From positions 1 through 60,808 of the forward strand of contig NZ_PDCH01000012.1 of assembly GCF_003315615.1 (NCBI RefSeq): a DNA stretch of 60,808 bases. The letters run 5' to 3'. The notes below the pieces were generated by a model. It was given only the letters and a program-made list of their open reading frames with translations, did not search any database and had not been told where the DNA came from. Below, piece by piece: positions 29,877-39,182 of the stretch. Both the position numbers and the translations under genes were made by a program. This DNA comes from Bifidobacterium xylocopae. GTDB lineage: Bacteria; Actinomycetota; Actinomycetes; Actinomycetales; Bifidobacteriaceae. Numbering within the stretch: position 1 is the first letter of the stretch; each line of letters opens with the position of its first letter.

Positions 29877-31166
29877 TCAGCGTTCCCACCAGGGGCGGAG
29901 GGGGTAGGTGCTGGTGCCCGTCGCAGGATCCGGTTTGACGCACTGGAACTGATGCACCTGAATGGTGTTGATTTCGAAGTTCAGGCGTGATCCGGCCATG
30001 TACAGACCCCACAGCCGTGCCTTCGGTTCACCGACCATGTCCTTAGCCTGTTCCCAGTTGGCCTGCAGATTCTCGGTCCAGTGCTTGAGCGTCAAGGCAT
30101 AATGCTGGCGCAGGTTCTCCTGGGTCATAACCTCGAATCCGCTGTCCTGTATGGTCATCTCGATTTCGGCAGGGCTGGCGAGCTCACCATCAGGGAAGAT
30201 GTAACGATCGATGAAGCCGCCGGCACGTTTGCCGTCATGCGAATTGGTCCGTGTGATCTGATGGTTCAGCAGGATGCCGCCAGGACGGAGCTTGTCCATC
30301 ATCTCGCGGAAGTATGCCGGATACTGCTTGAAGCCCACATGCTCCATCATGCCGATGGAGCAGATGCCATCGAAACCGGACTCGGGCACGTCCCGGTAGT
30401 CCATCAGGCGAATCTCGGCCAGGTCCTCCAAGCCTTCGCGCCTGATCCAATCCTGGCCCCACTCAACCTGCTCATCCGCCAGGGTGACGCCGATGACGTG
30501 GATGCCGCGCTTGGCGGCCGCAATCTCCATGGAACCCCAGCCGCAGCCGATGTCCAGCAAGCGGTCGCCGGCCTTCAGGTTCATCTTATCCAGCACCATG
30601 TCGAGCTTGTGCCACTGTGCATCCTCCAGTGATGTGTCCGGTTTGTCGAACACGGCACAGGTGTAGGTCATTGAGGAGCCAAGGAACAGACGGTAGAAAT
30701 CGTTGGACTGGTCGTAATGGTAACTGACCGTGGCTGCATCGCCCTTGCGGGTGTGGGGCCGGATGCCATCGCGCAGACGCATCAACAGCGATGGGCCTTC
30801 GATGGCCGGTGGGTCCGGCACGTGGACACCGTGGGAGAAGACACCGGCGGCGATGCGGGCCAGTTCCGGCTTGCTCGGCTTGCGCATGTACGCCTTCAGA
30901 CCGGTCAGCTGCTTGAACACACCATAAGGGTTGCCGGGCAGCAGCTCAGGCGAGTCAAGATCTCCTTGGAGATAAGCGCGGGCCAGGCCCAGGTCGTTGG
31001 GATGCTCTGCAATATAATACACAGCGCGCGAGCTCTTGACCTCCAAGTGGAGGGGCGCATCGTCTGCGCCGAAGCGGGAGCCATCGAAGGCCCTCACCTG
31101 CACCGGGGCATCAGGCTCCAGGAAGGCCTCGACCATCTGCGCGACCGTCATATTTCGTGCGTTCAT
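29877..31166 (-). CDS. cfa: Cyclopropane-fatty-acyl-phospholipid synthase family protein
   Basis: A 429-residue S-adenosylmethionine-dependent methyltransferase of the CFA synthase family, which adds a methylene bridge to unsaturated acyl chains of membrane phospholipids. Seen: DAPVQVRAFDGSRFG in the N-terminal domain, VSYHYDQSNDFYRLFLGSSMTYTCAVF, the SAM-binding LLDIGCGWGSMEI, and SIGMMEHVGFKQYPAYF. Length is normal. Start ATG 31,166 has GGAGAAAGAGG upstream; the frame extends 20 codons further without conserved residues. Likely gives acid and stress tolerance. Divergent from the DUF4186 gene. Confidence 0.93.
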   Translation of the reverse strand: MNARNMTVAQMVEAFLEPDAPVQVRAFDGSRFGADDAPLHLEVKSSRAVYYIAEHPNDLGLARAYLQGDLDSPELLPGNPYGVFKQLTGLKAYMRKPSKPELARIAAGVFSHGVHVPDPPAIEGPSLLMRLRDGIRPHTRKGDAATVSYHYDQSNDFYRLFLGSSMTYTCAVFDKPDTSLEDAQWHKLDMVLDKMNLKAGDRLLDIGCGWGSMEIAAAKRGIHVIGVTLADEQVEWGQDWIRREGLEDLAEIRLMDYRDVPESGFDGICSIGMMEHVGFKQYPAYFREMMDKLRPGGILLNHQITRTNSHDGKRAGGFIDRYIFPDGELASPAEIEMTIQDSGFEVMTQENLRQHYALTLKHWTENLQANWEQAKDMVGEPKARLWGLYMAGSRLNFEINTIQVHQFQCVKPDPATGTSTYPLRPWWER

Positions 31167-31346
31167 ACAGCCTCTTTCTCCTGCGAACCCCGCACACCTC
31201 AGATGCGGTGAACGGGGCGTAATCACTGCTACTTCCTAATGACAACCCTACTCCCCGGGGGGGGCTCTTTCGTGGGGCAGGCGCGCATAGCGAAGTCCGT
31301 GCATATATTGGACATAGCAGCGAACGACGAAGGAAGGCACGAACGG

Positions 31347-31760
31347 ATGGCGCAAGAGGGGCAGACGCAGGATCATGGCGATGCGAAGTCACGGGAATGG
31401 GTACGGGAAACGATGGATCGGCTTGGAACATCCAAGTTCCGTGCCTCATTCGCGCTAAGTCCCGGCGACCGCGCTTATGCCCGCGCCAAGGGTAAAGCGA
31501 CAATCGACCGGCATGCACGTGACCTCCTGCGGCGTCGTGTGGGTGCCGCGTACCCGGCCAAGGACGGCAAGCAGACCCCCTACCGAGGGCATCCGGTCTT
31601 TACCGCCCAGCACGCCACAGCCACCTGCTGCAGGGGCTGCATCGAACGCTGGCACCACATTCCCAAGGGCCGCCCACTGACGGATGGGGAGGTCAATCAC
31701 CTGTCCGCACTCGTCATGGCTTGGATTGAGCGGGACCTTGTCGCCCATCCGAATGTCTGA
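31347..31760 (+). CDS. DUF4186 family protein
   Basis: A 137-residue protein of the DUF4186 family, function unknown. The family blocks are clear: LGTSKFRASFALSPGDRAYA, KATIDRHARDLLRRRV, then KQTPYRGHPVFTAQHATATC followed by CRGCIERWHHIPKGRPL. The adjacent CC..C and His residues suggest metal binding, and the basic residues may bind nucleic acid, both inferred. Start ATG 31,347 has AGGAAGG nine bases upstream; the frame is open to 31,239 and includes a G8 run, but that part is unconserved. Divergent from cfa and convergent with the LacI gene that follows. Confidence 0.85.
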   Translation: MAQEGQTQDHGDAKSREWVRETMDRLGTSKFRASFALSPGDRAYARAKGKATIDRHARDLLRRRVGAAYPAKDGKQTPYRGHPVFTAQHATATCCRGCIERWHHIPKGRPLTDGEVNHLSALVMAWIERDLVAHPNV

Positions 31761-31802
31761 TCCCCTGCTTTTTCCACGTTGGCGGAGTGCCCGATTCGGT
31801 GG

Positions 31803-32891
31803 TCATGTCGTTCGGTTAATTTTCCGAATGTCGGACTGCGACCCCACGAAGGTGGATGCCCGCGGAACGAGTGTGGGTTTGATGAGCACTGTGCCGTGAA
31901 CGTGCCGGCGGTTGCCGATTTCGTCCAGAAGAAGGGCGGCCGCTTTGCGGCCCATGTCGATGCCGGGGGCCGCCACCGTTGACAAGGGCACGGGAGGGTA
32001 GGAATCCAAACGGACTCCTTCAGTGCCGATGACTTTGATGTCCTTGGGAACCCTGTAACGGCCGCCATCGCGCAAAGCCGTTATGATGCCGATGCCGAGG
32101 TTGTCGGTTCCGGCCACGATGCCGTCCGGGACCTCTTGGGGCCCTAGCTTGTTGATGGTCGCCCCCACGGCAGTTCCGTCCTCTTCCATAATGCCATGCG
32201 AGTCGATGACGGACAGGTTGATTCCGCTGCGTCCAAGGAGCGCGCGTTCGACCCCCCGGTAGCGGTCATAGATGCTCTGGTAATCGAATGAATGTGCCAC
32301 GAACGCGATTCGTTTACAGCCAGCGGCGAGCAGGTGGTCGGCTGCCATGACGCCCACGGAATCGTTGTCCTCCAATACGCTGCAGGCCTGCGGCCCGCCG
32401 GACGGCGGGGCATGGTCGACTAGGACCACATTCAGTCCCACGGAGCGAGCCCATTCCATATCGGCTTCGCAATCCACGACGCTGCACAGGATGACGCCTT
32501 TGACACCTAATGAATAGAAGAGCTTGAGCAGGCTGGATTGGCGTCGCGAATCCGAGAATGCGTTGGCGCCTATCAGCTGCAGGTCATCGTCCTCGCAGAC
32601 TTCTTGCGCGCCCTCGAAGACGGCCGTGAACAGTGAATGCTCGATGTCCGTCATGATGATGCCGATCGTCGATTGACCGGTCAGGGCAGCGGCGCCGCGG
32701 GCGGGACGGGGGACGTATCCCAGTTCGTCGATCGCCGCTTTGATGCGTTCCTTAAGGGTTTGCGAAACGCGGTTGGGATAGTTGAGGTAGTTGGAGACCG
32801 TGCCAAGGGACACACCGGCCTTCTGCGCGATGTCGGCGACTCCGACCTTGCCGCCCCCCTGAGTGGATGAGGAATCTCCTGCTGACGGCAT
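31803..32891 (-). CDS. LacI-family repressor of the rhamnoside island
   Basis: A 362-residue LacI-family regulator. The helix-turn-helix VGVADIAQKAGVSLGTVSNYL lies at about residues 18-38, the hinge GYVPRPARGAAAL follows, and the ligand-binding domain carries TIGIIMTDIEHSLFTAVFEGA, VLVDHAPPSG and DGIVAGTDNLGIG. ATG 32,891 has GGAAGGAAGG upstream; an ATG-type start 20 codons earlier is less likely. It is divergent from the MFS-GH78-MFS genes, with LacI-like operator sequence between them (32,988-33,014), so it most likely represses these genes until a rhamnose-containing sugar is present. Effector inferred from neighbours. Confidence 0.9.
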   Translation of the reverse strand: MPSAGDSSSTQGGGKVGVADIAQKAGVSLGTVSNYLNYPNRVSQTLKERIKAAIDELGYVPRPARGAAALTGQSTIGIIMTDIEHSLFTAVFEGAQEVCEDDDLQLIGANAFSDSRRQSSLLKLFYSLGVKGVILCSVVDCEADMEWARSVGLNVVLVDHAPPSGGPQACSVLEDNDSVGVMAADHLLAAGCKRIAFVAHSFDYQSIYDRYRGVERALLGRSGINLSVIDSHGIMEEDGTAVGATINKLGPQEVPDGIVAGTDNLGIGIITALRDGGRYRVPKDIKVIGTEGVRLDSYPPVPLSTVAAPGIDMGRKAAALLLDEIGNRRHVHGTVLIKPTLVPRASTFVGSQSDIRKINRTT

Positions 32892-32987
32892 TGCCTTCCT
32901 TCCCTGTGCGCACACAAGTGGCCCCCGCGACAGTGGAGCTGATAACAACAAGATTAGCCTAGAGCCACGTCGGCCGCGCGAGTCAGC

Positions 32988-33014
32988 ATTTGAAACGGTT
33001 TGAAATTTTCAAAA
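32988..33014. promoter_or_regulatory. LacI-type operator region
   Basis: The stretch holds TTTGAAACGGTTTGAAA, with the AAACGGTTT core typical of LacI operators, overlapping the near-palindrome TTTGAAATTTTCAAA (only the central base unpaired). It lies between the divergent LacI repressor and the transporter/GH78 genes. Confidence 0.55.
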
Positions 33015-33157
33015 TGTGGGTTTATAGTTGGCGGTGACAACGTAGTCGTAAGGCTCGTTGAGCGGATGAAAAATCTAATTCATGACCGCATTTTGGTGTT
33101 TTCGCGTATGGGCGGATTTGTATTCGATGCGGTCTTTGCGACAAAGGAGAGCAACCC

Positions 33158-34471
33158 ATGGGTACGGGGAATGCAGTGTCTGACAAAGGGCTGGGGGGTT
33201 ATGGCTCCCTCGCTGTGGCAGCTGGCATCGGCTCCATGCTGGGATCCGGAATCATCGTCGGCTTATCCTCCACCATTACGGTCTGGCAGCAAGGTCTGGG
33301 GCTGAGCAATGGCCAGGTCGGTATACTCTCAGGCGCGCTCACCTTTGCAATCGCCTTCGGCTCCCTGGCCGGCGGCCGAATAGCCGATGCAGTGGGGCGG
33401 GTGCGCTTCTTCAACTGGATCAACCTGCTCTACGCGGTGGGTGCGGCCGTAGTGGTCTTCTCCGGTTCTTACACCATGCTCCTGGTCGGTGTCGTCATCG
33501 CCGGCGCGGCTTCCGGTGCGGATCTGCCGGTCTCGATGACCGTGGTCTCGCACGATGCCCCCAACGACGTTCTGGCGGCACGACTTGTTTCGACTACACA
33601 GGTCTACTGGCAGGTGGGCGTCTTCATCTCCTTCATCTGCGCTTTCCTGGTCTCCCGTATGCAGGGTGCGGCCGGTGGCCGTGTCGTCTTCGTGATTCTG
33701 ACCGTCTTTGCGCTGATTGCCTGGCTGTGGCGTACGCTGTCTCCAACCTTCCGCGCCTTCCATGAGGCGGCGGACCAGCGTGACGCGGCCGAGCCCGGGG
33801 TCAACACGGGCGAGAAGGTCTCTGTCGTCAAAATCATGATGGGCGCCGACAAGAAAATGTACTTGGGTTTCTTTGCCTCCATCCTGATTTTCTATGTGGG
33901 TTGGAACCTGCTGGCCAATACCTGGGGTCAGTTCCAGACCTTTATGCTGGTTAACGCCCACGCTTCACAAACCCTGGCCACCGGTATGGGGATCATTCTC
34001 AACTTCGTGACCTTGGTTCTCAATATCCTCTTCGCTTCGATCGCAGGGGGTAAATATCGCAACAAGGCGTTTGTGGCGGGCATCATCATCACTTTCATAG
34101 CCATGGTCGCCCTATCCCTCGGCGGGACCAACCTGTGGGTCATCGTCGGAGCGACGGCTTTCATGAACCTGGGCAGTCCCCTGGCCGGTGAGGCGCTGTA
34201 CAAGGTGTGGACGCAGGAATCCTTCCCCATTGAGATTCGGGCCTCGATACAAGGGTTCATCAATGGATTCTCCCGTCTGTGCTGCGGTCTGTTCGCTCTG
34301 GTCACGCCTGCCCTGGTCGTGCCATCGGCCATCCGTACCACAATGTGGGGGTTCGCCGTGGTTGTCGTCGTCGAAGCCGTAGCCGGTTCGATAATGATCA
34401 AGCTCCAGTCCCGGTATGGCACTGACGAGGATCGTCGCGAGCGGGTCCAGCGGGACCAAGTCGAAGGCTGA
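33158..34471 (+). CDS. MFS transporter (sugar porter-like) of the rhamnoside island
   Basis: A 437-residue MFS protein with 12 predicted helices. Seen: the loop 2-3 motif GSLAGGRIADAVGRVRFF and GVVIAGAASGADLPVSMTVV, a pattern of the sugar porter group and its metabolite:proton symporters. ATG 33,158 has AAAGGAGAG upstream. It starts the operon with the GH78 rhamnosidase 55 bases downstream, so it probably imports a rhamnose-containing glycoside or free rhamnose. A LacI-like operator lies upstream. Substrate inferred. Confidence 0.88.
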   Translation: MGTGNAVSDKGLGGYGSLAVAAGIGSMLGSGIIVGLSSTITVWQQGLGLSNGQVGILSGALTFAIAFGSLAGGRIADAVGRVRFFNWINLLYAVGAAVVVFSGSYTMLLVGVVIAGAASGADLPVSMTVVSHDAPNDVLAARLVSTTQVYWQVGVFISFICAFLVSRMQGAAGGRVVFVILTVFALIAWLWRTLSPTFRAFHEAADQRDAAEPGVNTGEKVSVVKIMMGADKKMYLGFFASILIFYVGWNLLANTWGQFQTFMLVNAHASQTLATGMGIILNFVTLVLNILFASIAGGKYRNKAFVAGIIITFIAMVALSLGGTNLWVIVGATAFMNLGSPLAGEALYKVWTQESFPIEIRASIQGFINGFSRLCCGLFALVTPALVVPSAIRTTMWGFAVVVVVEAVAGSIMIKLQSRYGTDEDRRERVQRDQVEG

Positions 34472-34526
34472 TCCCCACCGGGGATAAGCGTCAGATATAA
34501 CTGATAAGGCAAAGAGGTCGAGCGAG

Positions 34527-37190
34527 ATGGACAGTGGGTACACGGCGGTAATCAGCGCACCTGAGGTGGAGCACTTTCACGGGGATGTATTGGGAATAGG
34601 TGATCATAGGCCCAGGCTCTCCTGGACCTATGCCAGCCAACCACCGGAGGGCGCGCGGGTGACGGTCTCTGTGACGAGGCGGATGCCAGGTGGGGATCCG
34701 GTGAGGCAGGAGGCTGAGGTCGATGCGGGTGATAACCTGCTTCTGGCCTGGCCTTTCGCCCCCCTGTCCTCACGGGAGGAAGCCGTCGTGACCTTGCTGT
34801 TGCAGGATTGCGATGGCAGGGATCTGGGGCGCTCGCTTGAGCGGCGTTTCGAGTCGGGGCTCGATGTGACCGATCGAATCGCCGACTTTGTGGGCCCATC
34901 CTGGTCTGAAGTCGAGACCGACCATCGCCATCTGCCTTTGGTGCGTACTGAGTTCGGCCTGCCGTCCCGGCCCAAAGCCGCAAGACTCTATCTATCCGCT
35001 CTGGGTGTAGTGCAGGCGGAGGTGAATGGCGGCCGCGTGGGATCGGATGAGCTTACGCCCGGCTGGACCGTATATCGCGACCGGTTGGAGTGCTGGGCCT
35101 ACGATGTCACTGATCAGCTCAACAAGGGCGCAAACGCCTTGGGCTTCTGGCTGGGTGACGGCTGGTACCGGGGGCGGCTCGGGTTCGATGGCGGCATGGC
35201 AAACTTCTATGGAGACCGGATTGGGGTGTTCGCCCAACTCGAGGTGGAAGGCGAGGACGGTTCAATCACCCATATCTATTCCAATTCCTGGGACCGCAGA
35301 TGGAAAACCTCTATGGGGCCGATTGTGTGCTCGGACCTGTACGAGGGGGAGACATACGATGCCCGTCTGGAGGAACCGGGCTGGTCACGCCCCGGTTTCG
35401 ACGATTCGGCCTGGGCGCCTGTGGCTGAGGTGCCTTACGATCCGTCCAAGATCGAGAATCCGAAGCTGCAGGCCGTCCGTGACCAGGGTAAGAGCGAACC
35501 GGTCTCCATCACCCGCATTGGTGGTGAGGGTGGTTGTGGTTCCTATTTGCTGGACTTCGGCCAGAATCGTACCCAGCGCATGCGACTGCACATGCATGGT
35601 CTGCGAAAGGGTGCCCAGGTTTCCATCCGCCATGCGGAGGTGCTGGAGCAGGACGGTACGCTGGCGACCCGCACCTTACGACGTGGGCAGGAGCATGACC
35701 TGTATACGTCGGACGGTTCTGATGCGTGGTGGGAGCCCCGTTTCACAATGCACGCCTTCCGCTATGCCAGCATCGAAGGATGGCCCGGCGAGCTGACCAC
35801 CGACGACATCGACTGCCGGATTTACTATTCCGATATGGAGCGTACCGGATGGTTCTCGAGCTCGAACGAGATGTTGGACAAACTCCATCGTAACGTCCTA
35901 TGGTCCATGCGTTCCAACTTCGTCTCCATACCAACCGACTGCCCCCAGCGTGACGAACGGATGGGCTGGACGGGGGACATCGACCTGTTCGCACCGACGG
36001 CCGCCTACCTGTACGACGTGCAGGGCTTCCTGTCCTCTTGGCTCAAGGATGTACGCATCGAACAGGAGAAATATGGCACAGTTCCGTTCTTTGCTCCCTT
36101 CGTGCCGCTCGGTGTGTGGGCAAAACCGTGCGCCATCGCCATCTGGGGCGATGCTGCTGTGGCGGTGCCTTGGACCTTGTATATGGCCGGAGGCGACGAA
36201 CGGGTGCTGGCCGAGTCCTGGGATCTGGTCAGCGGCTGGGTCGAGGAGGTCCGTGGCTACTTGTCACCGGATGGCGTCTGGGACCGTCGGCCGGATTATC
36301 CATTGGGGCAACTGGGCGACTGGCTCGACCCGACCGCCCCGCCTGACGATCCCACCCAGGCGGTCACCCAAAAGGAGCTGGTGGCGAGCGCTTATTTTGC
36401 ACGTTCCGTAGACTATGCCTCCCGTATGGCCCAGGTCCTGGGGATGGAAGACAAGTGCAGCGACTACAAAAAACTGTACGAGCGGATCGTCGCCGGATAC
36501 CATGCCAGGTTCGTGGACGTTTCCGGCTCCGCTGTGCGCATGACCTCCGACACCCAGTGTGCGTATGCGATCTCGGTTGCTTTCGGCTTATTCGATGGAA
36601 ATCCCCGACTCAAGCAGGGCGCGGGCGATCGACTGGCCGAACTGGTTCGCGAATCGGGAGGTAAGGTGGCTACCGGTTTCGCCGGCACACCGTTTGTGCT
36701 GCCCGCCTTGAGCGAGACGAGCCATGACAGTGAGGCGTACTCCCTTCTGTTGTCCACCGATTGCCCCTCCTGGCTTTACCAAGTTCGGATGGGTGCGACA
36801 ACAACATGGGAGCGCTGGGATTCCATGCGCCCTGATGGGTCCATCAATCCTGGCGGCATGACCTCATTCAACCACTATGCCTTGGGTTCGGTGGCTCAGT
36901 GGATGCACGAGCGGATCGGGGGTCTTAAGGCTCTGGAACCGGGTTGGCGAACCTTCGAAGTGGACCCCCGGACTGGCGGTGGTCTGACCGAGGGCTCCAC
37001 CAGTCATCTGACCCCACGGGGCTTGGCTGAGTCCTCATGGAAGCTTGTAGATGGCGAACTGCATCTCCATCTTGTGGTTCCCGCTGGTTCAACAGCCCGC
37101 GTGATGGTCGGGGCCGTGACCTCCGGTGTGGACCGGAAGGCTGAGGACTATGGACCCGGAACACATGACCTGCTGATTAAGCGGAGATGA
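34527..37190 (+). CDS. Alpha-L-rhamnosidase, GH78
   Basis: An 887-residue GH78 enzyme that removes terminal alpha-L-rhamnose from plant glycosides (such as flavonoid rutinosides) or polysaccharides by inversion. The family's marks are present: the N-terminal beta-sandwich domains with LSWTYASQPP and SALGVVQAEVNGGRVG, then the (alpha/alpha)6 core with IPTDCPQRDERMGWTGDID, which carries the key acidic residues, VPWTLYMAGGDERVL, MGATTTWERWDSM, and GGMTSFNHYALGSVAQWM, ending in a beta domain. No signal peptide, so it acts in the cytoplasm on imported substrate. AAGAGG is 12 bases before the ATG. Lies in one unit with two MFS carriers and a LacI repressor. Confidence 0.94.
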   Translation: MDSGYTAVISAPEVEHFHGDVLGIGDHRPRLSWTYASQPPEGARVTVSVTRRMPGGDPVRQEAEVDAGDNLLLAWPFAPLSSREEAVVTLLLQDCDGRDLGRSLERRFESGLDVTDRIADFVGPSWSEVETDHRHLPLVRTEFGLPSRPKAARLYLSALGVVQAEVNGGRVGSDELTPGWTVYRDRLECWAYDVTDQLNKGANALGFWLGDGWYRGRLGFDGGMANFYGDRIGVFAQLEVEGEDGSITHIYSNSWDRRWKTSMGPIVCSDLYEGETYDARLEEPGWSRPGFDDSAWAPVAEVPYDPSKIENPKLQAVRDQGKSEPVSITRIGGEGGCGSYLLDFGQNRTQRMRLHMHGLRKGAQVSIRHAEVLEQDGTLATRTLRRGQEHDLYTSDGSDAWWEPRFTMHAFRYASIEGWPGELTTDDIDCRIYYSDMERTGWFSSSNEMLDKLHRNVLWSMRSNFVSIPTDCPQRDERMGWTGDIDLFAPTAAYLYDVQGFLSSWLKDVRIEQEKYGTVPFFAPFVPLGVWAKPCAIAIWGDAAVAVPWTLYMAGGDERVLAESWDLVSGWVEEVRGYLSPDGVWDRRPDYPLGQLGDWLDPTAPPDDPTQAVTQKELVASAYFARSVDYASRMAQVLGMEDKCSDYKKLYERIVAGYHARFVDVSGSAVRMTSDTQCAYAISVAFGLFDGNPRLKQGAGDRLAELVRESGGKVATGFAGTPFVLPALSETSHDSEAYSLLLSTDCPSWLYQVRMGATTTWERWDSMRPDGSINPGGMTSFNHYALGSVAQWMHERIGGLKALEPGWRTFEVDPRTGGGLTEGSTSHLTPRGLAESSWKLVDGELHLHLVVPAGSTARVMVGAVTSGVDRKAEDYGPGTHDLLIKRR

Positions 37191-37349
37191 GCGCCGTGCC
37201 GGTCTGTCCCCTCTCATGGGAGGCTTGCCGGTGTGACGCCCCTGGAGGCGACCGCGTCGTATCAGCGGACGGCCGCCTCAATATCGGTGAATGAGCAAAG
37301 CGGCTCAGGCGGGACATGGTTGCCCCGCTATACATGATTGGATGCGACT

Positions 37350-38675
37350 ATGAGCACTGCAGTCGAACAAAAACCACCTGAGACACCACTTCCGGATACG
37401 ATTGCACCTGACTCGGGCAGACCACTCACTGGAGTGGAGAAAGTCCGTTTCGGTCTCGGATTTGCTCTTTTTTCGATAATCTGGATGACTGCGGGCACTT
37501 CCGGCTCGCAGGTGCTCTTGCCCCAGCGTTTCACCGATCTGGGGGTCGGCGTGCCTGAAGCCATACTTGGCACGATGAACTCGGTCGGTTGCGTCTTCGC
37601 CTTGCTGTCCAACGTGATCTTCGGTGCTCTATCCGACATGTCGCGCTCGCGGTTGGGTAAGCGAACCCCTTGGATAGTGGCGGGAGGTGTCGTGACCGCA
37701 GCCGGTTACCTCTATACGGCGCATGCGATTACGATCGTGACCATCGTCATCGGTTGGTGCATGGTCCAGGTCGGCGTCAATATGATGATCGCGCCTGCGG
37801 TGGCCGTGTTGTCCGATCGTATCCCCGAAGCGACGCGTGGTACGTTTTCGGCTCTATACGGTGGTGGTAATATTGTGGGCCAGTCCTTGGGGACTTTGAT
37901 TGGTGCCCAATTCATCCAGAGTATTCAGCCGGGTTTCATCGTAGGCGTATGCCTCTTTGCAGTAACCGGCATCGTTACGGTCATCATCTGGCCACGAGAG
38001 CGTTCAGCCTTCGACAATCCCGCTTCGATGGCGGCCCGCGCCGGCCAAGGTGCCCAAGCGCAGAGCGTATGGCATAGGCTGCGGGTGTCCTTCACGCCCC
38101 CCACCAGAGGCAGCCGGGACTTTTATCTGGCCTTGGGCGGCCGGCTGTTCATGATGGTGGGAACCTCCATGGTGGCCACCTACCAGCTCTACATCCTGCA
38201 GAAATACTGCGGGCTGTCCGTCAAAGCTTCGGCGGCTGCTATTTCGACCATGTCGGTCATCTCCATGATTGTGACCTTCTGCTCGTCAATCATCGCCGGG
38301 CCGATCTCCGATAAGCTTCGTCGGCGTAAGATCATCGTCGTCATCAGCTCCTGCATCCTGGCCTTGGGCATAGCAATTCCCTGGGTTCTACCCACTGCCC
38401 TGGGCATGATGCTGTACGCGGGGGTGGCCGGGGTCGGCAGTGGCATCTATACCTCGGTGGACCAGGCCCTGAACGTGGACGTGCTGCCCAGCAAAGAAGA
38501 GGCGGGCAAGGACCTGGGAATCCTGAATCTGGCGAATACCCTGGGCCAGGTCATTGCGCCGGTGCTGGTGTCTCTCATTGTGATCAGGTTAGGTTACTCG
38601 GTGATTTTTCCCGTCGCGATCGCGGCGGTCCTGCTCGGCGCAGCCATCATCATGCTTATCCGCTCTGTCAGATGA
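37350..38675 (+). CDS. MFS transporter (GPH/sucrose-transporter-like)
   Basis: A 441-residue, 12-helix MFS protein. Seen: the loop 2-3 motif GALSDMSRSRLGKRTPW and its repeat in the second half, GPISDKLRRRKIIVV. The RSRLGKRTPW form is typical of glycoside-pentoside-hexuronide and plant-SUT-like sugar carriers. The ATG at 37,350 follows a TTG four codons earlier in the same frame; no strong ribosome site is visible. It lies 159 bases after the rhamnosidase and probably belongs to the same regulon, importing oligosaccharides or glycosides. The 3' side has a C13 tract. Confidence 0.87.
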   Translation: MSTAVEQKPPETPLPDTIAPDSGRPLTGVEKVRFGLGFALFSIIWMTAGTSGSQVLLPQRFTDLGVGVPEAILGTMNSVGCVFALLSNVIFGALSDMSRSRLGKRTPWIVAGGVVTAAGYLYTAHAITIVTIVIGWCMVQVGVNMMIAPAVAVLSDRIPEATRGTFSALYGGGNIVGQSLGTLIGAQFIQSIQPGFIVGVCLFAVTGIVTVIIWPRERSAFDNPASMAARAGQGAQAQSVWHRLRVSFTPPTRGSRDFYLALGGRLFMMVGTSMVATYQLYILQKYCGLSVKASAAAISTMSVISMIVTFCSSIIAGPISDKLRRRKIIVVISSCILALGIAIPWVLPTALGMMLYAGVAGVGSGIYTSVDQALNVDVLPSKEEAGKDLGILNLANTLGQVIAPVLVSLIVIRLGYSVIFPVAIAAVLLGAAIIMLIRSVR

Positions 38676-38728
38676 ACACCATGCTTCAGGCCGCAACCTT
38701 TCTTGGGGCAGCATGAACGCACTGTAGT

Positions 38729-38741
38729 CCCCCCCCCCCCC
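38729..38741. repeat. Poly-C tract (C13), followed by a G7 run
   Basis: Thirteen C at 38,729-38,741, then GGG and after 17 bases seven G (38,761-38,767), between the convergent MFS gene and feoC-like gene. The C and G runs could pair in the transcript as a hairpin and might act as a terminator. Confidence 0.9.
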
Positions 38742-38819
38742 GGGTTAGAAGCATCCCGTAGGGGGGGCAGCGATGGCCGGTTCACTCTGTGGGCAGGGAG
38801 CGCAGGGCTCTGATCGCCG

Positions 38820-39182
38820 TCAATGCCTGGTTTTCAGGTTCAGCAGGCGGCCGAGGATGGACTGCCGACGGCGGACGGCGGCGGGAAGGATGGGGCAGGA
38901 GGCGCAGACCAGGGAATCGGGATCGGGGTTGCAGCCGGGGCCCGAACCGCAGTTGCCTGTGGCCAGATCGTAGTAGTCCAACTTGCCGGAGCGCCGGGCC
39001 TGTTCGGTGACCAGGGAGACGAAGTCAAGAGGCACGCCGAGGCTGGCGGCCACACGTCGGGGCGGCCGACCGGCGGAGAGTGCCGCGAGGATGCGCTCGG
39101 AGATCGGGGCCTGCGCATCAGATGCCGTCGGGTCGGACCGGGGGGAGGCGGTCCGGCGGAAGCCTTCGTTGGCGGCACTCAT
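38820..39182 (-). CDS. FeoC-like small protein at the end of the feo operon
   Basis: A 120-residue protein whose ATG overlaps the feoB stop by four bases (ATGA), a sign of translational coupling. It holds a winged-helix-like segment (ERILAALSAGRPPRRVAASLGV, split here: ERILAALSAG, then RRVAASLGVPLDFVSLV) and a cysteine cluster CGSGPGC...CASC that could hold an iron-sulphur cluster, as in FeoC proteins. These small partners are thought to regulate FeoB. Sequence match to classical FeoC is weak, so the name rests on position, length and cysteines. Confidence 0.75.
   Translation of the reverse strand: MSAANEGFRRTASPRSDPTASDAQAPISERILAALSAGRPPRRVAASLGVPLDFVSLVTEQARRSGKLDYYDLATGNCGSGPGCNPDPDSLVCASCPILPAAVRRRQSILGRLLNLKTRH

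Noticed and set aside
32637-32917. Frames opposite the LacI gene
   Set aside because: Shadow frames of a well-supported gene in GC-rich DNA.
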